Assembly: GCA_963705325.1 (NCBI GenBank)
Contig: OY970069.1
Location: 4,650,001 to 4,714,000, forward strand
DNA length: 64,000 nt
Source of the DNA: DATARH01 sp963705325
GTDB taxonomy: Bacteria > Pseudomonadota > Alphaproteobacteria > ATCC43930 > CGMCC-115725
Direction: 5' to 3'
The first letter of the stretch is position 1. The number at the start of each line of letters is the position of its first letter. Of the stretch, positions 42,118 through 51,952 are shown piece after piece. Below the pieces are notes generated by a model. That model had not been told where the DNA came from. It did not search any database and saw only the letters and a list, made by a program, of their open reading frames with translations. The translations under genes were made by a program, and so were the position numbers.

Positions 42118-42648
42118 CTAGACTTTCTCGACTTGCGCATATTCGAGCTCGACCGGGGTCGCCCGCCCGAAGATCGACACCGCCACCTTGACCCGCGCCT
42201 TCTCCTCGTCGACATCCTCGACCGTGCCGTTGAACGAGGTAAACGGCCCGTCGCAAACCCGCACCTGCTCGCCGATTTCGAAGGTGATCGACGGCTTCGG
42301 CCGCTCGATGCCTTCCTGAACCTGATGCATGATGCGCGCAGCCTCGGCCTCGGTGATCGGCGAGGGCCGGCCGCGCCCGCCGAGAAAGCCAGTTACCTTG
42401 GCGGTATTGCGCACGAGGTGCCAGGTCTCGTCGTCCATGTCCATCTTGACGAGGACATAGCCGGGAAAGAACTTGCGTTCCGAGGCGACCTTGGAGCCGC
42501 GACGCACCTCGACCACCTCCTCGGTGGGCACGAGGATCTCCTCGAAGCGCTCGCCCAGCCCCTTCTGCTCGGCCTGCTCACGGATCGCGGTCGCGACCTT
42601 CTTCTCGAAGCCCGAGTAGACGTGAATCACGTACCAGCGCGCCGCCAT
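42118..42648 (-). CDS. nusG: Transcription termination/antitermination protein NusG
   Basis: The 176-residue NusG has the NGN domain (ARWYVIHVYSGFEKKVATAIREQAEQ, then SERKFFPGYVLVKMDMDDETWHLVRNT) and a C-terminal KOW domain with GEQVRVCDGPFTSFNGTVEDVDEEKARVKV. It binds RNA polymerase and couples to ribosome (via S10) and Rho. It follows secE by seven bases, the universal secE-nusG pairing. Length matches the family. Confidence 0.98.
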   Translation of the reverse strand: MAARWYVIHVYSGFEKKVATAIREQAEQKGLGERFEEILVPTEEVVEVRRGSKVASERKFFPGYVLVKMDMDDETWHLVRNTAKVTGFLGGRGRPSPITEAEAARIMHQVQEGIERPKPSITFEIGEQVRVCDGPFTSFNGTVEDVDEEKARVKVAVSIFGRATPVELEYAQVEKV

Positions 42649-42655
42649 GGCCGCC

Positions 42656-42856
42656 TCACGCGTGCCCGAAGCCGAATATCAGGCGCACGCCATAAGACAT
42701 GACCTGATCGACCACGAAGAAAAAACCGGCGGCTGCAAACACCATCAAAAACACCATCAGCGTCGTGTACGTGGTCTCCTTGCGGCTCGGCCAGGTGACG
42801 CGCGATGTCTCCTGACGAACCTGTTGAGCAAACTCTCCAATACTCAATTTAGCCAT
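42656..42856 (-). CDS. secE: Preprotein translocase subunit SecE
   Basis: The 66-residue SecE is the short, single-span form usual outside the gammaproteobacteria. It has an amphipathic segment (EFAQQVRQETSRVTWPSRKETTYT) and one transmembrane helix (about 33-55, TTLMVFLMVFAAAGFFFVVDQVM). It clamps SecY in the translocon. It lies 22 bases after tRNA-Trp and directly before nusG. Its partner SecY is the gene that appears frameshifted in this window. Confidence 0.96.
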   Translation of the reverse strand: MAKLSIGEFAQQVRQETSRVTWPSRKETTYTTLMVFLMVFAAAGFFFVVDQVMSYGVRLIFGFGHA

Positions 42857-42878
42857 TCGCGCGCGCCTTCCCGGAGCT

Positions 42879-42954
42879 TGGCAGGAGTGGAGGGGCTCGA
42901 ACCCCCAACCCCCGGTTTTGGAGACCGGTGCTCTACCAGTTGAGCTACACTCCT
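42879..42954 (-). tRNA. tRNA-Trp (CCA)
   Basis: A 76-base cloverleaf with acceptor AGGAGTG/CACTCCT, anticodon loop CTCCAAA (anticodon CCA), T-loop TTCGAGC and an encoded 3' CCA at 42879-42881. It lies between tuf2 and secE, as in many proteobacteria, and is probably cut from the tuf2-secE transcript. Confidence 0.95.
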
Positions 42955-43017
42955 ATACACCGACTCAGCGATCCCGGCTCGCCGGGATGAGGTTTGCGCT
43001 GTGATGACACGCAAGCC

Positions 43018-44208
<1,191 letters not shown>

Positions 44209-44268
44209 TGCTGCGACTTCCTATGAAAAGAGGAACGTCTCTCTCGCCTAAGTCCCCGGGGCGAACCC

Positions 44269-44342
<74 letters not shown>

Positions 44343-44457
44343 CGATCAATCATTGTACCGTCAATCCGTTGGGCGCGTCCCGCCGGTTCGCGACCCCCAT
44401 ATCGGAGCCGCCGGGTCCAGCGGCAATCCCCTGGCTCCGGTCCGCAACCAAAAGCGG

Positions 44458-44543
44458 TGGTGGAGGGGGTAGGATTCGAACCTACGTAGACGTACGTCAA
44501 CAGATTTACAGTCTGCCGCCTTTAACCACTCGGCCACCCCTCC
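44458..44543 (-). tRNA. tRNA-Tyr (GTA)
   Basis: An 86-base tRNA with a long variable arm (class II), acceptor GGAGGGG, anticodon loop CTGTAAA (anticodon GTA), T-loop TTCGAAT and encoded CCA at 44458-44460. It is the first gene of the superoperon. Confidence 0.95.
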
Positions 44544-44867
44544 GCGATCGCCAACCCGCCAACGGTTTGCCGCCACCGCGAGATCACGGCTGCGACTTCC
44601 GGGAAGCCGACGTTCGACCATAGCAGGATCGCCTTGGCCGGGCCACCCAAGACCCGATCAAGGCGATCATGCTCGGCCGCTCACGGCAGAGGAGCGGCAT
44701 GTACGGTTTCCGCCCCGCCTTGTCAATACGTTCAGCCCTAAAAGCGGGACTTCTCGCATCGCAGTCATGCGCGCGGTCACCCGGCCACGGCACCCTTTGA
44801 CAGAATAGGCTTGTGACGCCGGTCGCGAACGCGATTTGATGCGGTGGCAGTTGGGGAGGAGACCGCG
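44544..44867. other. Divergent intergenic region before tRNA-Tyr and the enolase-type gene
   Basis: This 324-base stretch separates the minus-strand superoperon from a plus-strand metabolic operon. I see no coding sequence. A candidate promoter for the tRNA-tuf unit is at 44698-44726. A plus-strand TTGACA is present near 44800 but lacks a good -10 box at normal spacing. Confidence 0.5.
44698..44726 (-). promoter_or_regulatory. Candidate promoter for tRNA-Tyr/tRNA-Gly/tuf2
   Basis: On the minus strand a perfect TTGACA (44721-44726) and a weak TACATG (44698-44703) are 17 bases apart. The first gene, tRNA-Tyr, begins about 150 bases downstream. The poor -10 box keeps confidence low. Confidence 0.4.
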
Positions 44868-45977
44868 ATGAAAATCACCGACGTCACCCTGACCCTGTTC
44901 GCCTGGGAAAGTATCCCGGCGACGACCTACGGGCATCATTCGGCGCGCCCCACGGGGAAAAGCAATCTCGGGCTTTTGCGCCTCGTCACCGACGAAGGCA
45001 TTGAAGGACACGCGTTTATCGGCACCTCGTCGAACCCGGCGAGCCTCGACGGACCGGGGCTGATCCATTTCCTGAAGCCGATCGTGATGGGACAGAACCC
45101 GCTCGACCGCGAGCGGCTCAACCGCCTCTTATGGGCGCGCGCCCGAGTGGCAAGCATCCGGTCTATCGGCGCCGTCGACATCGCGCTGTGGGACATCGCG
45201 GGCAAGGCCGCGAACCTGCCGATCCATCGGCTAATCGGAACCTGCCGCGACAGCATCGGCGCCTATGCCAGCTCCGAGATCCACACCTCGGTGGAAGCCT
45301 ACGCCGAGCAGGCGAAGCATTATCAAGCGACCGGCTGGAAGGCGTACAAGATCCATCCGCCGCAGCGCTGGCAGGAAGACATCAAGGTGTGCGAGGCGGT
45401 GCGCAAGGCAGTCGGCGACGACTACACGGTGATGCTCGACTCGACCTGGAGCTACCGCTACGAGGAGGCGCTCAGGGTCGGCAAGGTTGCGGAGGCACTC
45501 AATTTCTACTGGTACGAGGACCCGCTGGCCGAACAGGACCTCTACAACTACGTGAAGCTGAAGCAGCAGCTCTCGATCCCCATCCTCGCCACCGAATATC
45601 CGATCGGCGGACTCGACCAATACGCGCCCTGGATCATCAACCAGGCGACCGACATGCTGCGCGGCGACGTGGCGGTCAAAGGCGGGATCACCACGTTGAT
45701 CAAGACCGCGCATCTCGCAGAAGCCTTCCGGATGAATTTCGAGGTCCACCACGGCGGCAACTCGCTCAACAATTTCGCCAACCTTCACGTGATCATGGCG
45801 ATCCGCAACACCGAATTCTTCGAGGTGCTGCTGCCCGACGCGATGCAGAAATACGGCATCGCGGAGGACATCGCCCCGGATAAGGACGGCATGGTGCACG
45901 CGCCGACCGAACCGGGGCTCGGCGCGAATATCGATTTCGACCTGATCGAGAAAAAGAAGGTCGGAGTGCTGAGCTGA
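44868..45977 (+). CDS. Enolase-superfamily enzyme (mandelate racemase-like)
   Basis: The 369-residue protein starts at ATG 44868 after a GGGGAGGAG site. Candidate metal ligands are Asp in VMLDSTWSY, Glu in WYEDPLA and Glu in LATEYPIGG. The acid-base residues are Lys in YKIHPP (a K-x-H variant) and His in FEVHHGGNS, paired with Asp in LRGDVAVKGGIT. It is only distantly similar to the other enolase-type gene at 7401-8570. Members of this group dehydrate or epimerise hydroxy-carboxylates. Its stop overlaps the next gene (TGATG), so it is co-translated with the MmgE/PrpD protein. Substrate unknown. Confidence 0.87.
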   Translation: MKITDVTLTLFAWESIPATTYGHHSARPTGKSNLGLLRLVTDEGIEGHAFIGTSSNPASLDGPGLIHFLKPIVMGQNPLDRERLNRLLWARARVASIRSIGAVDIALWDIAGKAANLPIHRLIGTCRDSIGAYASSEIHTSVEAYAEQAKHYQATGWKAYKIHPPQRWQEDIKVCEAVRKAVGDDYTVMLDSTWSYRYEEALRVGKVAEALNFYWYEDPLAEQDLYNYVKLKQQLSIPILATEYPIGGLDQYAPWIINQATDMLRGDVAVKGGITTLIKTAHLAEAFRMNFEVHHGGNSLNNFANLHVIMAIRNTEFFEVLLPDAMQKYGIAEDIAPDKDGMVHAPTEPGLGANIDFDLIEKKKVGVLS

Positions 45978-47317
45978 TGGCCGGCGTAACGCGAGAGCTG
46001 GCCGAGTTCGTCGCCGGCTCGCAATGGCGCGACATCCCGCCGGCGGTGCGGCGCGAGGGCGTGCGCGGCCTGTTGAACTATGTCGGCTGCGCGCTAGGCG
46101 GCTGCGGTGACGAGGCGATCGGGTTGGCCGTCCGGGTGCTGGGTCCGACCTTCGGGCCAGCGCAGGCCGGAATCGTTGGGCGCAGCGAGCGCAGCGACAT
46201 GCTAAACGCGGCGTTCCTCAACGCGGCGAGCGCCAATGTGCTCGAATATGACGACACGCATCTGCCGACGGTGATGCACCCGGCGGCGCCGGTCGCGCCC
46301 GGCCTTTTCGCGCTGGCCGAGGCGCGCGGCGCCAGCGGCGTCGAGCTGCTGCACGCCTTCATCCTCGGGGTCGAGGCATCATGTCGGGTCGGCAACGCGC
46401 TGATGCCGCACCACTACCGGCGCGGCGCGCATATCACCGCGACTTGTGGCATTTTCGGCGCCGCCGCAGCGGCGGGAAAGCTGCTGGGGCTCGACCCCGT
46501 GCGGATGAACTGGGCGCTGGGCCATGCGGCGACGCAATCGGCTGGGCTGGTCGAAAGCCTCGGCAGCATGTCAAAGAGCATCGGTGTCGGGAACGCGGCG
46601 CGCAACGGGCTCGCCGGCACGCTGTTCGCCGAGGCCGGGTTCACCGCCGCCGAGAGTGCGATCGAGGGTAAGTACGGCTTCGCCAAGGTCGCCAGCGATA
46701 CGGTCGACCTCAACAAGGTCACCGCCGGGCTCGGCGAGACCTGGGAGATTCTGGCCAACGCCTACAAGCCCTATCCGTGCGGGGTGGTGCTGTTTCCGGT
46801 AATCGACGCCTGCCTCGAACTGCGTAAGCGCATCGCCGTCCCGGTAGACCAAATCGCCGGGGTCACGGTGCGCGGCCACCCGCTGCTGCGAGAGCGCACC
46901 GACCGGCCCGATGTTGCCGACGGACGCTCGGCCAAGGTGAGCCTGCAGCATTCGGTTGCGATCGCGCTGTTGCAGGGCGCGGCCGGGATCGCGCAATTCA
47001 CCGACGCGGCGGTCGCCGAGCCGGCGGCGCAGGCGCTCAAGGCGCGGGTGACGGCGACGGACGACGCGTCGATCCCGGTCGAGGCGGCGATAGTCGAGGT
47101 GCGGCTCGCTGACGGATCGACCCTTACCGAGCATGTGAAGGATGGCCGCGGCACCCCGGGCCGGCCGATGAGCGATCTGGAGCTCGACGCCAAGGTCAAT
47201 GAATGCGCGGCGTTTGGCGCGCCGTTTGTCGATGTAACGGCGCTAATCGCGGCGATCCGCGAGGTCGAGACGCTGGGCGATGCGGCGCATATCATGCGGA
47301 TGACCGCGCCAACTTAA
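45977..47317 (+). CDS. MmgE/PrpD family protein
   Basis: The 446-residue protein has the full length of MmgE/PrpD enzymes. Typical segments are LNYVGCALGGCGDEAIGLA, ANVLEYDDTHLPTVMHPAAPVAPGLFALAEA, GVEASCRVGNALMPHHYRRGAHITATCGIFGAAAAAGKLLGLD and YKPYPCGVVLFPVIDACLEL. PrpD is 2-methylcitrate dehydratase; other members are decarboxylases or racemases of dicarboxylates and tricarboxylates. It follows the enolase-type gene with one shared base and precedes an isocitrate-lyase-superfamily gene by 18 bases. No methylcitrate synthase is nearby, so a standard methylcitrate cycle is not supported. Confidence 0.87.
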   Translation: MAGVTRELAEFVAGSQWRDIPPAVRREGVRGLLNYVGCALGGCGDEAIGLAVRVLGPTFGPAQAGIVGRSERSDMLNAAFLNAASANVLEYDDTHLPTVMHPAAPVAPGLFALAEARGASGVELLHAFILGVEASCRVGNALMPHHYRRGAHITATCGIFGAAAAAGKLLGLDPVRMNWALGHAATQSAGLVESLGSMSKSIGVGNAARNGLAGTLFAEAGFTAAESAIEGKYGFAKVASDTVDLNKVTAGLGETWEILANAYKPYPCGVVLFPVIDACLELRKRIAVPVDQIAGVTVRGHPLLRERTDRPDVADGRSAKVSLQHSVAIALLQGAAGIAQFTDAAVAEPAAQALKARVTATDDASIPVEAAIVEVRLADGSTLTEHVKDGRGTPGRPMSDLELDAKVNECAAFGAPFVDVTALIAAIREVETLGDAAHIMRMTAPT

Positions 47318-47335
47318 GCGGAGATGCAAGAATAG

Positions 47336-48202
47336 ATGGCCAATGCATTGAAACAAAAGCTCGCTAGCGGCGATCTCATCACACTGATGTCGGCGCATAA
47401 CCCCTTGTCGGCGCGTCTCGCCGAGGAGGCCGGGTTTGACGGCATCTGGGCGAGCGGGTTCGAGCTGTCGGCGGCCTACGGCGTGCCGGACGCAAGCCTG
47501 CTGTCGTTCACCCAGCATCTCGACATGACCCGGGCGATCATCGAACAGACGACCATTCCGATGGTCGCCGACATCGACACCGGCTACGGCAACGCGATCA
47601 ACGTGCTGCACGTTGTCCGTGCCTATGCCGAGGCTGGCGCCGCGGCGGTGGTGATGGAGGACAAGCTGTTCCCGAAGGACACCAGCCTGCTCGCCGGCGG
47701 CCGGCAGGAGCTGGTGCGGATCGAAGAGTTCCAGGGCAAGATCGAAGCGGCGAAGGAGGCCGGCCAGGCTCACGACCTCCTCGTCATCGCTCGGACCGAG
47801 GCGCTCATCGCCGATCTCGGCCTCGACGAGGCGCTGAAACGCGGTATGGCCTATGCCGAGGCCGGCGCCGACCTGCTGCTGGTGCACTCGAAGCGCAAAA
47901 CGCCGGACGAGATCGCCGCGTTTTGTGGGCGCTGGAACGGCCCGATCCCACTCACCATCGTCCCGACCGCGTATCCGGATTTGACCGAGGCGAAGGTGCG
48001 GGCGTTCGGCAAGATACGCATCGTGATCTACGCCAATCACGCGGTCCGCGCCGCTGTCGGAGCCATGCGCCAGGTCTTCGCCCAGATCAAACGCGATGGT
48101 GGGATTCACCAGGCGGATAAGCAGATCGCGTCGGTCGAGGATATTTTCGAGCTGCAACGCGTGCCGGCGATGAAGGCAGCGGAGAAGAAGTACTTGCGCT
48201 AG
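47336..48202 (+). CDS. PEP mutase/isocitrate lyase superfamily enzyme, phosphonopyruvate-hydrolase-like loop
   Basis: The 288-residue protein is an ICL/PEPM-type barrel. Residues equivalent to the PEP mutase site are visible: Trp38 and Ser40 in GIWASG, Asp79 and Asp81 in VADIDTGYG, and the gating loop EDKLFPKDTS (108-117). PEP mutases have the motif EDK-x5-NS; here the Asn is Thr116, the residue I recall at that place in phosphonopyruvate hydrolase. This favours C-P bond hydrolysis of phosphonopyruvate, but oxaloacetate decarboxylase or a lyase for an MmgE/PrpD product remain possible. No phosphonate synthesis or uptake gene is nearby. It is third in the operon. Confidence 0.8.
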   Translation: MANALKQKLASGDLITLMSAHNPLSARLAEEAGFDGIWASGFELSAAYGVPDASLLSFTQHLDMTRAIIEQTTIPMVADIDTGYGNAINVLHVVRAYAEAGAAAVVMEDKLFPKDTSLLAGGRQELVRIEEFQGKIEAAKEAGQAHDLLVIARTEALIADLGLDEALKRGMAYAEAGADLLLVHSKRKTPDEIAAFCGRWNGPIPLTIVPTAYPDLTEAKVRAFGKIRIVIYANHAVRAAVGAMRQVFAQIKRDGGIHQADKQIASVEDIFELQRVPAMKAAEKKYLR

Positions 48203-48252
48203 TCGGCGCCGATTTCGACACTCGGGGAAATGCAATCGGCGGAGTACGGCAC

Positions 48253-48750
48253 GTGCGCAGGCTATTTCTTGCTGTTGTGCTTTGGACCGCCGCGACCTCG
48301 GCCTGGGCGCAACAGGTCGACCGCATCGACATTGTCGAATACGGCATCTACACCGCCGACAAGCTCAAGTCGGAACGCGATCAAAACGGGCAGCTTCACT
48401 CCATCGTCGGCGAGGTTCACCTCGAGGACGCCACGACGACCGTGACGGCGGAGCCGGGAGTGAAGTTCGGCATCAAGTTTCGCGTCCTTGGTACGCCGGA
48501 CGGCAAACCGGTCACTCTGAGAAGGGTAATCGTCTACCCGCAACCCGGCTTGAGAGCGCCAACCGCGCCGGAGCCGCTCCTGCGCAGCGAAGGCCCAATC
48601 TCGCCGCCAATGGGCGATACGGTTTACACCGGTTTCGAATTTGACGACCCATGGGAGCAGGTGCCGGGGGTGTGGACGATTCAGCTCTGGCAGGGAGACC
48701 ACTTGCTCGCTGAGCAGCACTTCACCATCATGGTGGGCCGCAATATCTAG
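48253..48750 (+). CDS. Secreted DUF3859-like protein
   Basis: The 165-residue protein starts with GTG (RRLFLAVVLWTAATSAWAQQ) and has a clean signal peptide ending AWA-QQ. The mature domain, with VDRIDIVEYGIYTADK and the C-terminal WTIQLWQGDHLLAEQHFTIMV, looks like DUF3859, a small beta-sandwich family of unknown function. The assignment is from memory of the pattern. It follows the PEPM-like gene by 50 bases but probably belongs to no operon with it. It is convergent with msrP. Confidence 0.7.
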   Translation: MRRLFLAVVLWTAATSAWAQQVDRIDIVEYGIYTADKLKSERDQNGQLHSIVGEVHLEDATTTVTAEPGVKFGIKFRVLGTPDGKPVTLRRVIVYPQPGLRAPTAPEPLLRSEGPISPPMGDTVYTGFEFDDPWEQVPGVWTIQLWQGDHLLAEQHFTIMVGRNI

Positions 48751-48764
48751 GCCACCGACGATCG

Positions 48765-49721
48765 TCACATAAACAGCTTCTCGCCCTTCAGGCCGTCGTA
48801 GAGCGAGGCGACGTATTCGCCGTAGCCGTTGTAGATGAGGGTCGGCACGCGGTCGTTGGTGCCGAGCACGCGTTCGGTCGCCTGGCTCCAGCGCGGGTGC
48901 GGGACATCCGGGTTCACGTTGGCCCAGAACCCGTATTCGCTCGACTGGAGCGCCTCCCAATACGAAACCGGCCGCTTGTCAGTGAACTCGAAATGGACAA
49001 TCGACTTCACCGACTTGAACCCATATTTCCATGGGGTCGCTAGGCGCAGCGGGGCGCCGTCCTGCTTGGGCAAGGGCTTGCCGTACATGCCGGTGACCAT
49101 GAAGGCGAGGTCATTGGTCGCCTCGGCCATCGTCAGCCCCTCGGTATAGGGCCAGGGGTAGAAGAACTGCTTCTGCCCCGGCGCCATGCTCGGGTCCATG
49201 AAGGTGACCATTTTCAGGTACTTGGCCGAGCTTTGCGGTTTCGCCATAGCAACCAGCGCGGCGAGCGGAAAGCCGGTCCACGGCACGGTAAACGACCACG
49301 CCTCGACGCAACGATGCCGGTAGAGCCGCTCCTCGAGCGGCATTTTTTTGAACAGGTCATCGATGTCGAGGGTCAACGGCTTGTCGACCATACCGTCGAT
49401 CTTGATCGTCCACGGCCTGATCTTCAGCGCCGAGGCATCGACGCTTTTGTCGGTCGTATATTCATAGAAATTGTTATAGCTCTCGGGATATTTCGCGTCG
49501 GTCAGCGGCCGGTCTAGCGTGTATTTGGGGTTGCGCTTGGCTGGGTAGAGCCCGGCTGACGGATCGTCGTCAGCCCGAGCCGAACCAGAACGGAGCAACC
49601 CCGAGGCAAGGATCGGTCCGGCGGCAAGCCCCTGGATCAGACGCCGCCGGCCGTGGAACATCGTCTCGTCGGTCGCCGCGCTCTCGGGAAGCTCCCAACC
49701 CTTCTTGCGTCGTATCAGCAT
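48765..49721 (-). CDS. msrP: Protein-methionine-sulfoxide reductase catalytic subunit MsrP
   Basis: The 318-residue molybdoenzyme repairs oxidised methionines in periplasmic proteins. A twin-arginine signal is present (GRRRLIQGLAAG, about 24-35, then ASGLLRSGSARAD). The molybdenum-ligating cysteine is in RHRCVEAWSFTVPWTGFPLA, and the cofactor pocket segments LRLATPWKYGFKSVKSI and YVASLYDGLKGEKLF are intact. The usual membrane partner msrQ is not adjacent in this window, so it must lie elsewhere or be replaced. The molybdenum cofactor genes mobB, moeA and moaD are about 12 kb away. Confidence 0.92.
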   Translation of the reverse strand: MLIRRKKGWELPESAATDETMFHGRRRLIQGLAAGPILASGLLRSGSARADDDPSAGLYPAKRNPKYTLDRPLTDAKYPESYNNFYEYTTDKSVDASALKIRPWTIKIDGMVDKPLTLDIDDLFKKMPLEERLYRHRCVEAWSFTVPWTGFPLAALVAMAKPQSSAKYLKMVTFMDPSMAPGQKQFFYPWPYTEGLTMAEATNDLAFMVTGMYGKPLPKQDGAPLRLATPWKYGFKSVKSIVHFEFTDKRPVSYWEALQSSEYGFWANVNPDVPHPRWSQATERVLGTNDRVPTLIYNGYGEYVASLYDGLKGEKLFM

Positions 49722-49824
49722 CGCACCGCCCCGCTGTCGCTTGCGCCTGATGTGGGCGCGGCGAGGATACGCGCCAACTCACGCTTTCGCGAGGGAGACC
49801 GGATGCGGCGGTTCGCGCCGGCTA

Positions 49825-51846
49825 CTACTGCGCGGCTTCCTGGGCGCGCGAGGCGATGACCTTTTCGGCCGGCTTCCCGGTCAACTCCTGCATGTGGTCG
49901 AATTTGTGCGAGAAGCTGCCGACGCCGAGGGTCAGCGAGCGCAGCTCGACGATCAGGTCATGCAGCTCGCTCTGCGGCAGATGAGCCCGGACGACATCCC
50001 AATTGGGCCAATCCTCCTTGCCGTCGAAACCGAGGATCTGGCCGCGCCGGCCGGAGACCAGCCGCTGCACACGGGCAGTGAAGGCGTTGGGCACCGATAT
50101 CTCGACGGCGTCGATCGGCTCCAAGAGGAACGGTTCGCATTTCGGCAGCGATTCCTGGATCGCCTGACGCCCGGCGGTCTTGAACGCCATGTCCGAGCTG
50201 TCGACCGCGTGGAACTGGCCGGTGATCAGGTTGACCGAGACGTCGACCACGGGGAATCCGAGCGGGCCGCTCTTCAGCGCCTCTTCGATGCCTTCCTCGA
50301 CCGCGGGGATGTAGTTGCGCGGGATGGCGCCGCCGACGACGCTGTCCTTGAACGTGAAGCCCGAGCCGCGCGCCTCCGGTTTCACCTGGATGGTGATGTC
50401 GGCGAATTGGCCGTGGCCGCCAGACTGGCGCTTGAAGCGCGAATGCTGCTCCATGCCGCGGCGGATGGTCTCGCGATAGGGCACCACCGCCGGGTGACCG
50501 ACGACGGCAAGGTTGTGACGATTGCGCAGCCGGTCGATGGCGATCTGGATATGCACATCGCCCTGACCCCACAGCACCATCTCGCGGGTTTCCTGGTTCT
50601 GCTCGAGCTCGAGCGCCGGGTCCTCGTCGATCAGCTTGGCGATCGCCCCGGAGAGCTTGACATCGTCGCCGCGTTTTTCGGCGTGGACCGCGAGGCCGAA
50701 GACCGGCTGCGGCTTCTCGGGCTGCGGCAGTGGCTCGCCCTTGCCCGATGGGGTCAGCACGGTTCCAGTGGCGATGTCTTCCATACGGGTGAAGCCGACG
50801 ACTTCGCCTTGGTCTGCCGAGCCGGCCTTCTCGTGGGTCGCGCCGGTGACCCGCACCACGCCGGCGACGCGTGAGCCGTTGAGCACCGCGCCTTCGGCAA
50901 TCGGGCCGCGCCACACCCGCACCAGCGACAATTTGCCGGTATGGGGCAGGTGATAGGTCTTGACGACCTGCGCCATCGGTTCGCCAGAGGCGGCTATGCC
51001 GAGCCGCGCCATCGCCGCCGCCGGTCCGGGCGTATCATGGCGCAGCGCCTTCCACAGCCGGCGTACGCCGTAATCCTGCAATCCGGAGCCGACCAGCACC
51101 GGCACGACCTGCGCTGCGCCGACCTCTTTCTTCAGGTGCTCGTAGATTTCGTCCTTCGAGGGCTGCACGTCCTCGAGCAGCTTTTCCAGCAGCGCGTCGT
51201 CGAAATCGGCGAGCTTCTCGACGAGATCGGTGCGGGTCTGCCCCTCTTGATCCCAGAAACCGGCGGGAAGCTGGATCAGATCCGACGCCTTACCGGGCTG
51301 GTATTTGTAGGCGCGCTCGCTGACCAGGTCGACATAACCGGTGAGGTTTTCACCGTCGCGCAGCGGCACCTGCCGCAGCACCAGCGGCCGCTCCGAATAG
51401 GATTGCAGCGCGGCGAGCACGTCGCGCACCCGCGCGCCGGCGGTGTCGAGCTTATTGATGAAGATCATGTGCGGAATGTTGTTGCGGTCGAGGAAACGCA
51501 ACAGCGCGCTCACCGTCACCGCCCGCTCGGCCTCGGGCTCGCACACCACCACCGCCATGTCAGCGGCGAGCATCGCCTGCTGCGCGTCATAGGCGAGCTC
51601 GACCGAGCCAGGGCAGTCGAGGATCGTCCACTTGTCGCCGAGGAACGTCGCCTCGGCCGCGTTCATCTCGGTCGACATCTGCCGCGCCCGCGCCTCGGCG
51701 GAGTGGTCGCCGACGGTGGTGCCGTCGCGAATGGTGCCGCGCCGCGCGGTGGTGCCACTCGAGTGCAGCATCGCTTCCATCAGCGTCGTCTTGCCCGAGA
51801 GGTAGGGGCCTACCAGAACCACGCAGCGATGGCCGACATCAGCCAT
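49825..51846 (-). CDS. EF-G-like translation GTPase, divergent, lacking the catalytic histidine
   Basis: This 673-residue protein has all five EF-G domains. The P-loop is GPYLSGKTT (near residue 13) and G4 is NKLD. Switch I is altered: the usual RGITI is absent and the region reads RQMSTEMNAAEA. G3 reads DCPGSVEL where EF-G has DTPGHVDF, so the catalytic His is Ser. The C-terminal half is well conserved (GGHGQFADITIQVKPEARG; LVSGRRGQILGFDGK). The ATG at 51846 follows GGGAG; the frame extends six codons upstream. The role is unknown; such EF-G-like proteins are often annotated as fusA2. Reduced GTPase activity is inferred. The gene stands alone. Confidence 0.88.
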   Translation of the reverse strand: MADVGHRCVVLVGPYLSGKTTLMEAMLHSSGTTARRGTIRDGTTVGDHSAEARARQMSTEMNAAEATFLGDKWTILDCPGSVELAYDAQQAMLAADMAVVVCEPEAERAVTVSALLRFLDRNNIPHMIFINKLDTAGARVRDVLAALQSYSERPLVLRQVPLRDGENLTGYVDLVSERAYKYQPGKASDLIQLPAGFWDQEGQTRTDLVEKLADFDDALLEKLLEDVQPSKDEIYEHLKKEVGAAQVVPVLVGSGLQDYGVRRLWKALRHDTPGPAAAMARLGIAASGEPMAQVVKTYHLPHTGKLSLVRVWRGPIAEGAVLNGSRVAGVVRVTGATHEKAGSADQGEVVGFTRMEDIATGTVLTPSGKGEPLPQPEKPQPVFGLAVHAEKRGDDVKLSGAIAKLIDEDPALELEQNQETREMVLWGQGDVHIQIAIDRLRNRHNLAVVGHPAVVPYRETIRRGMEQHSRFKRQSGGHGQFADITIQVKPEARGSGFTFKDSVVGGAIPRNYIPAVEEGIEEALKSGPLGFPVVDVSVNLITGQFHAVDSSDMAFKTAGRQAIQESLPKCEPFLLEPIDAVEISVPNAFTARVQRLVSGRRGQILGFDGKEDWPNWDVVRAHLPQSELHDLIVELRSLTLGVGSFSHKFDHMQELTGKPAEKVIASRAQEAAQ

Positions 51847-51952
51847 AGGCGTCTCCCATTCCATCCCTCAGCGGCCGCAACAGCGGTCACGCGTTGTGAC
51901 GGGATCGTGACGAGAGGCCTTGTCGAAGGCAAACGGAATCTTGGCAACAACT

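Noticed and set aside
47336..48202. True PEP mutase and phosphonate biosynthesis operon
   Set aside because: The motif has Thr instead of Asn, and no phosphonopyruvate decarboxylase or related gene is nearby.
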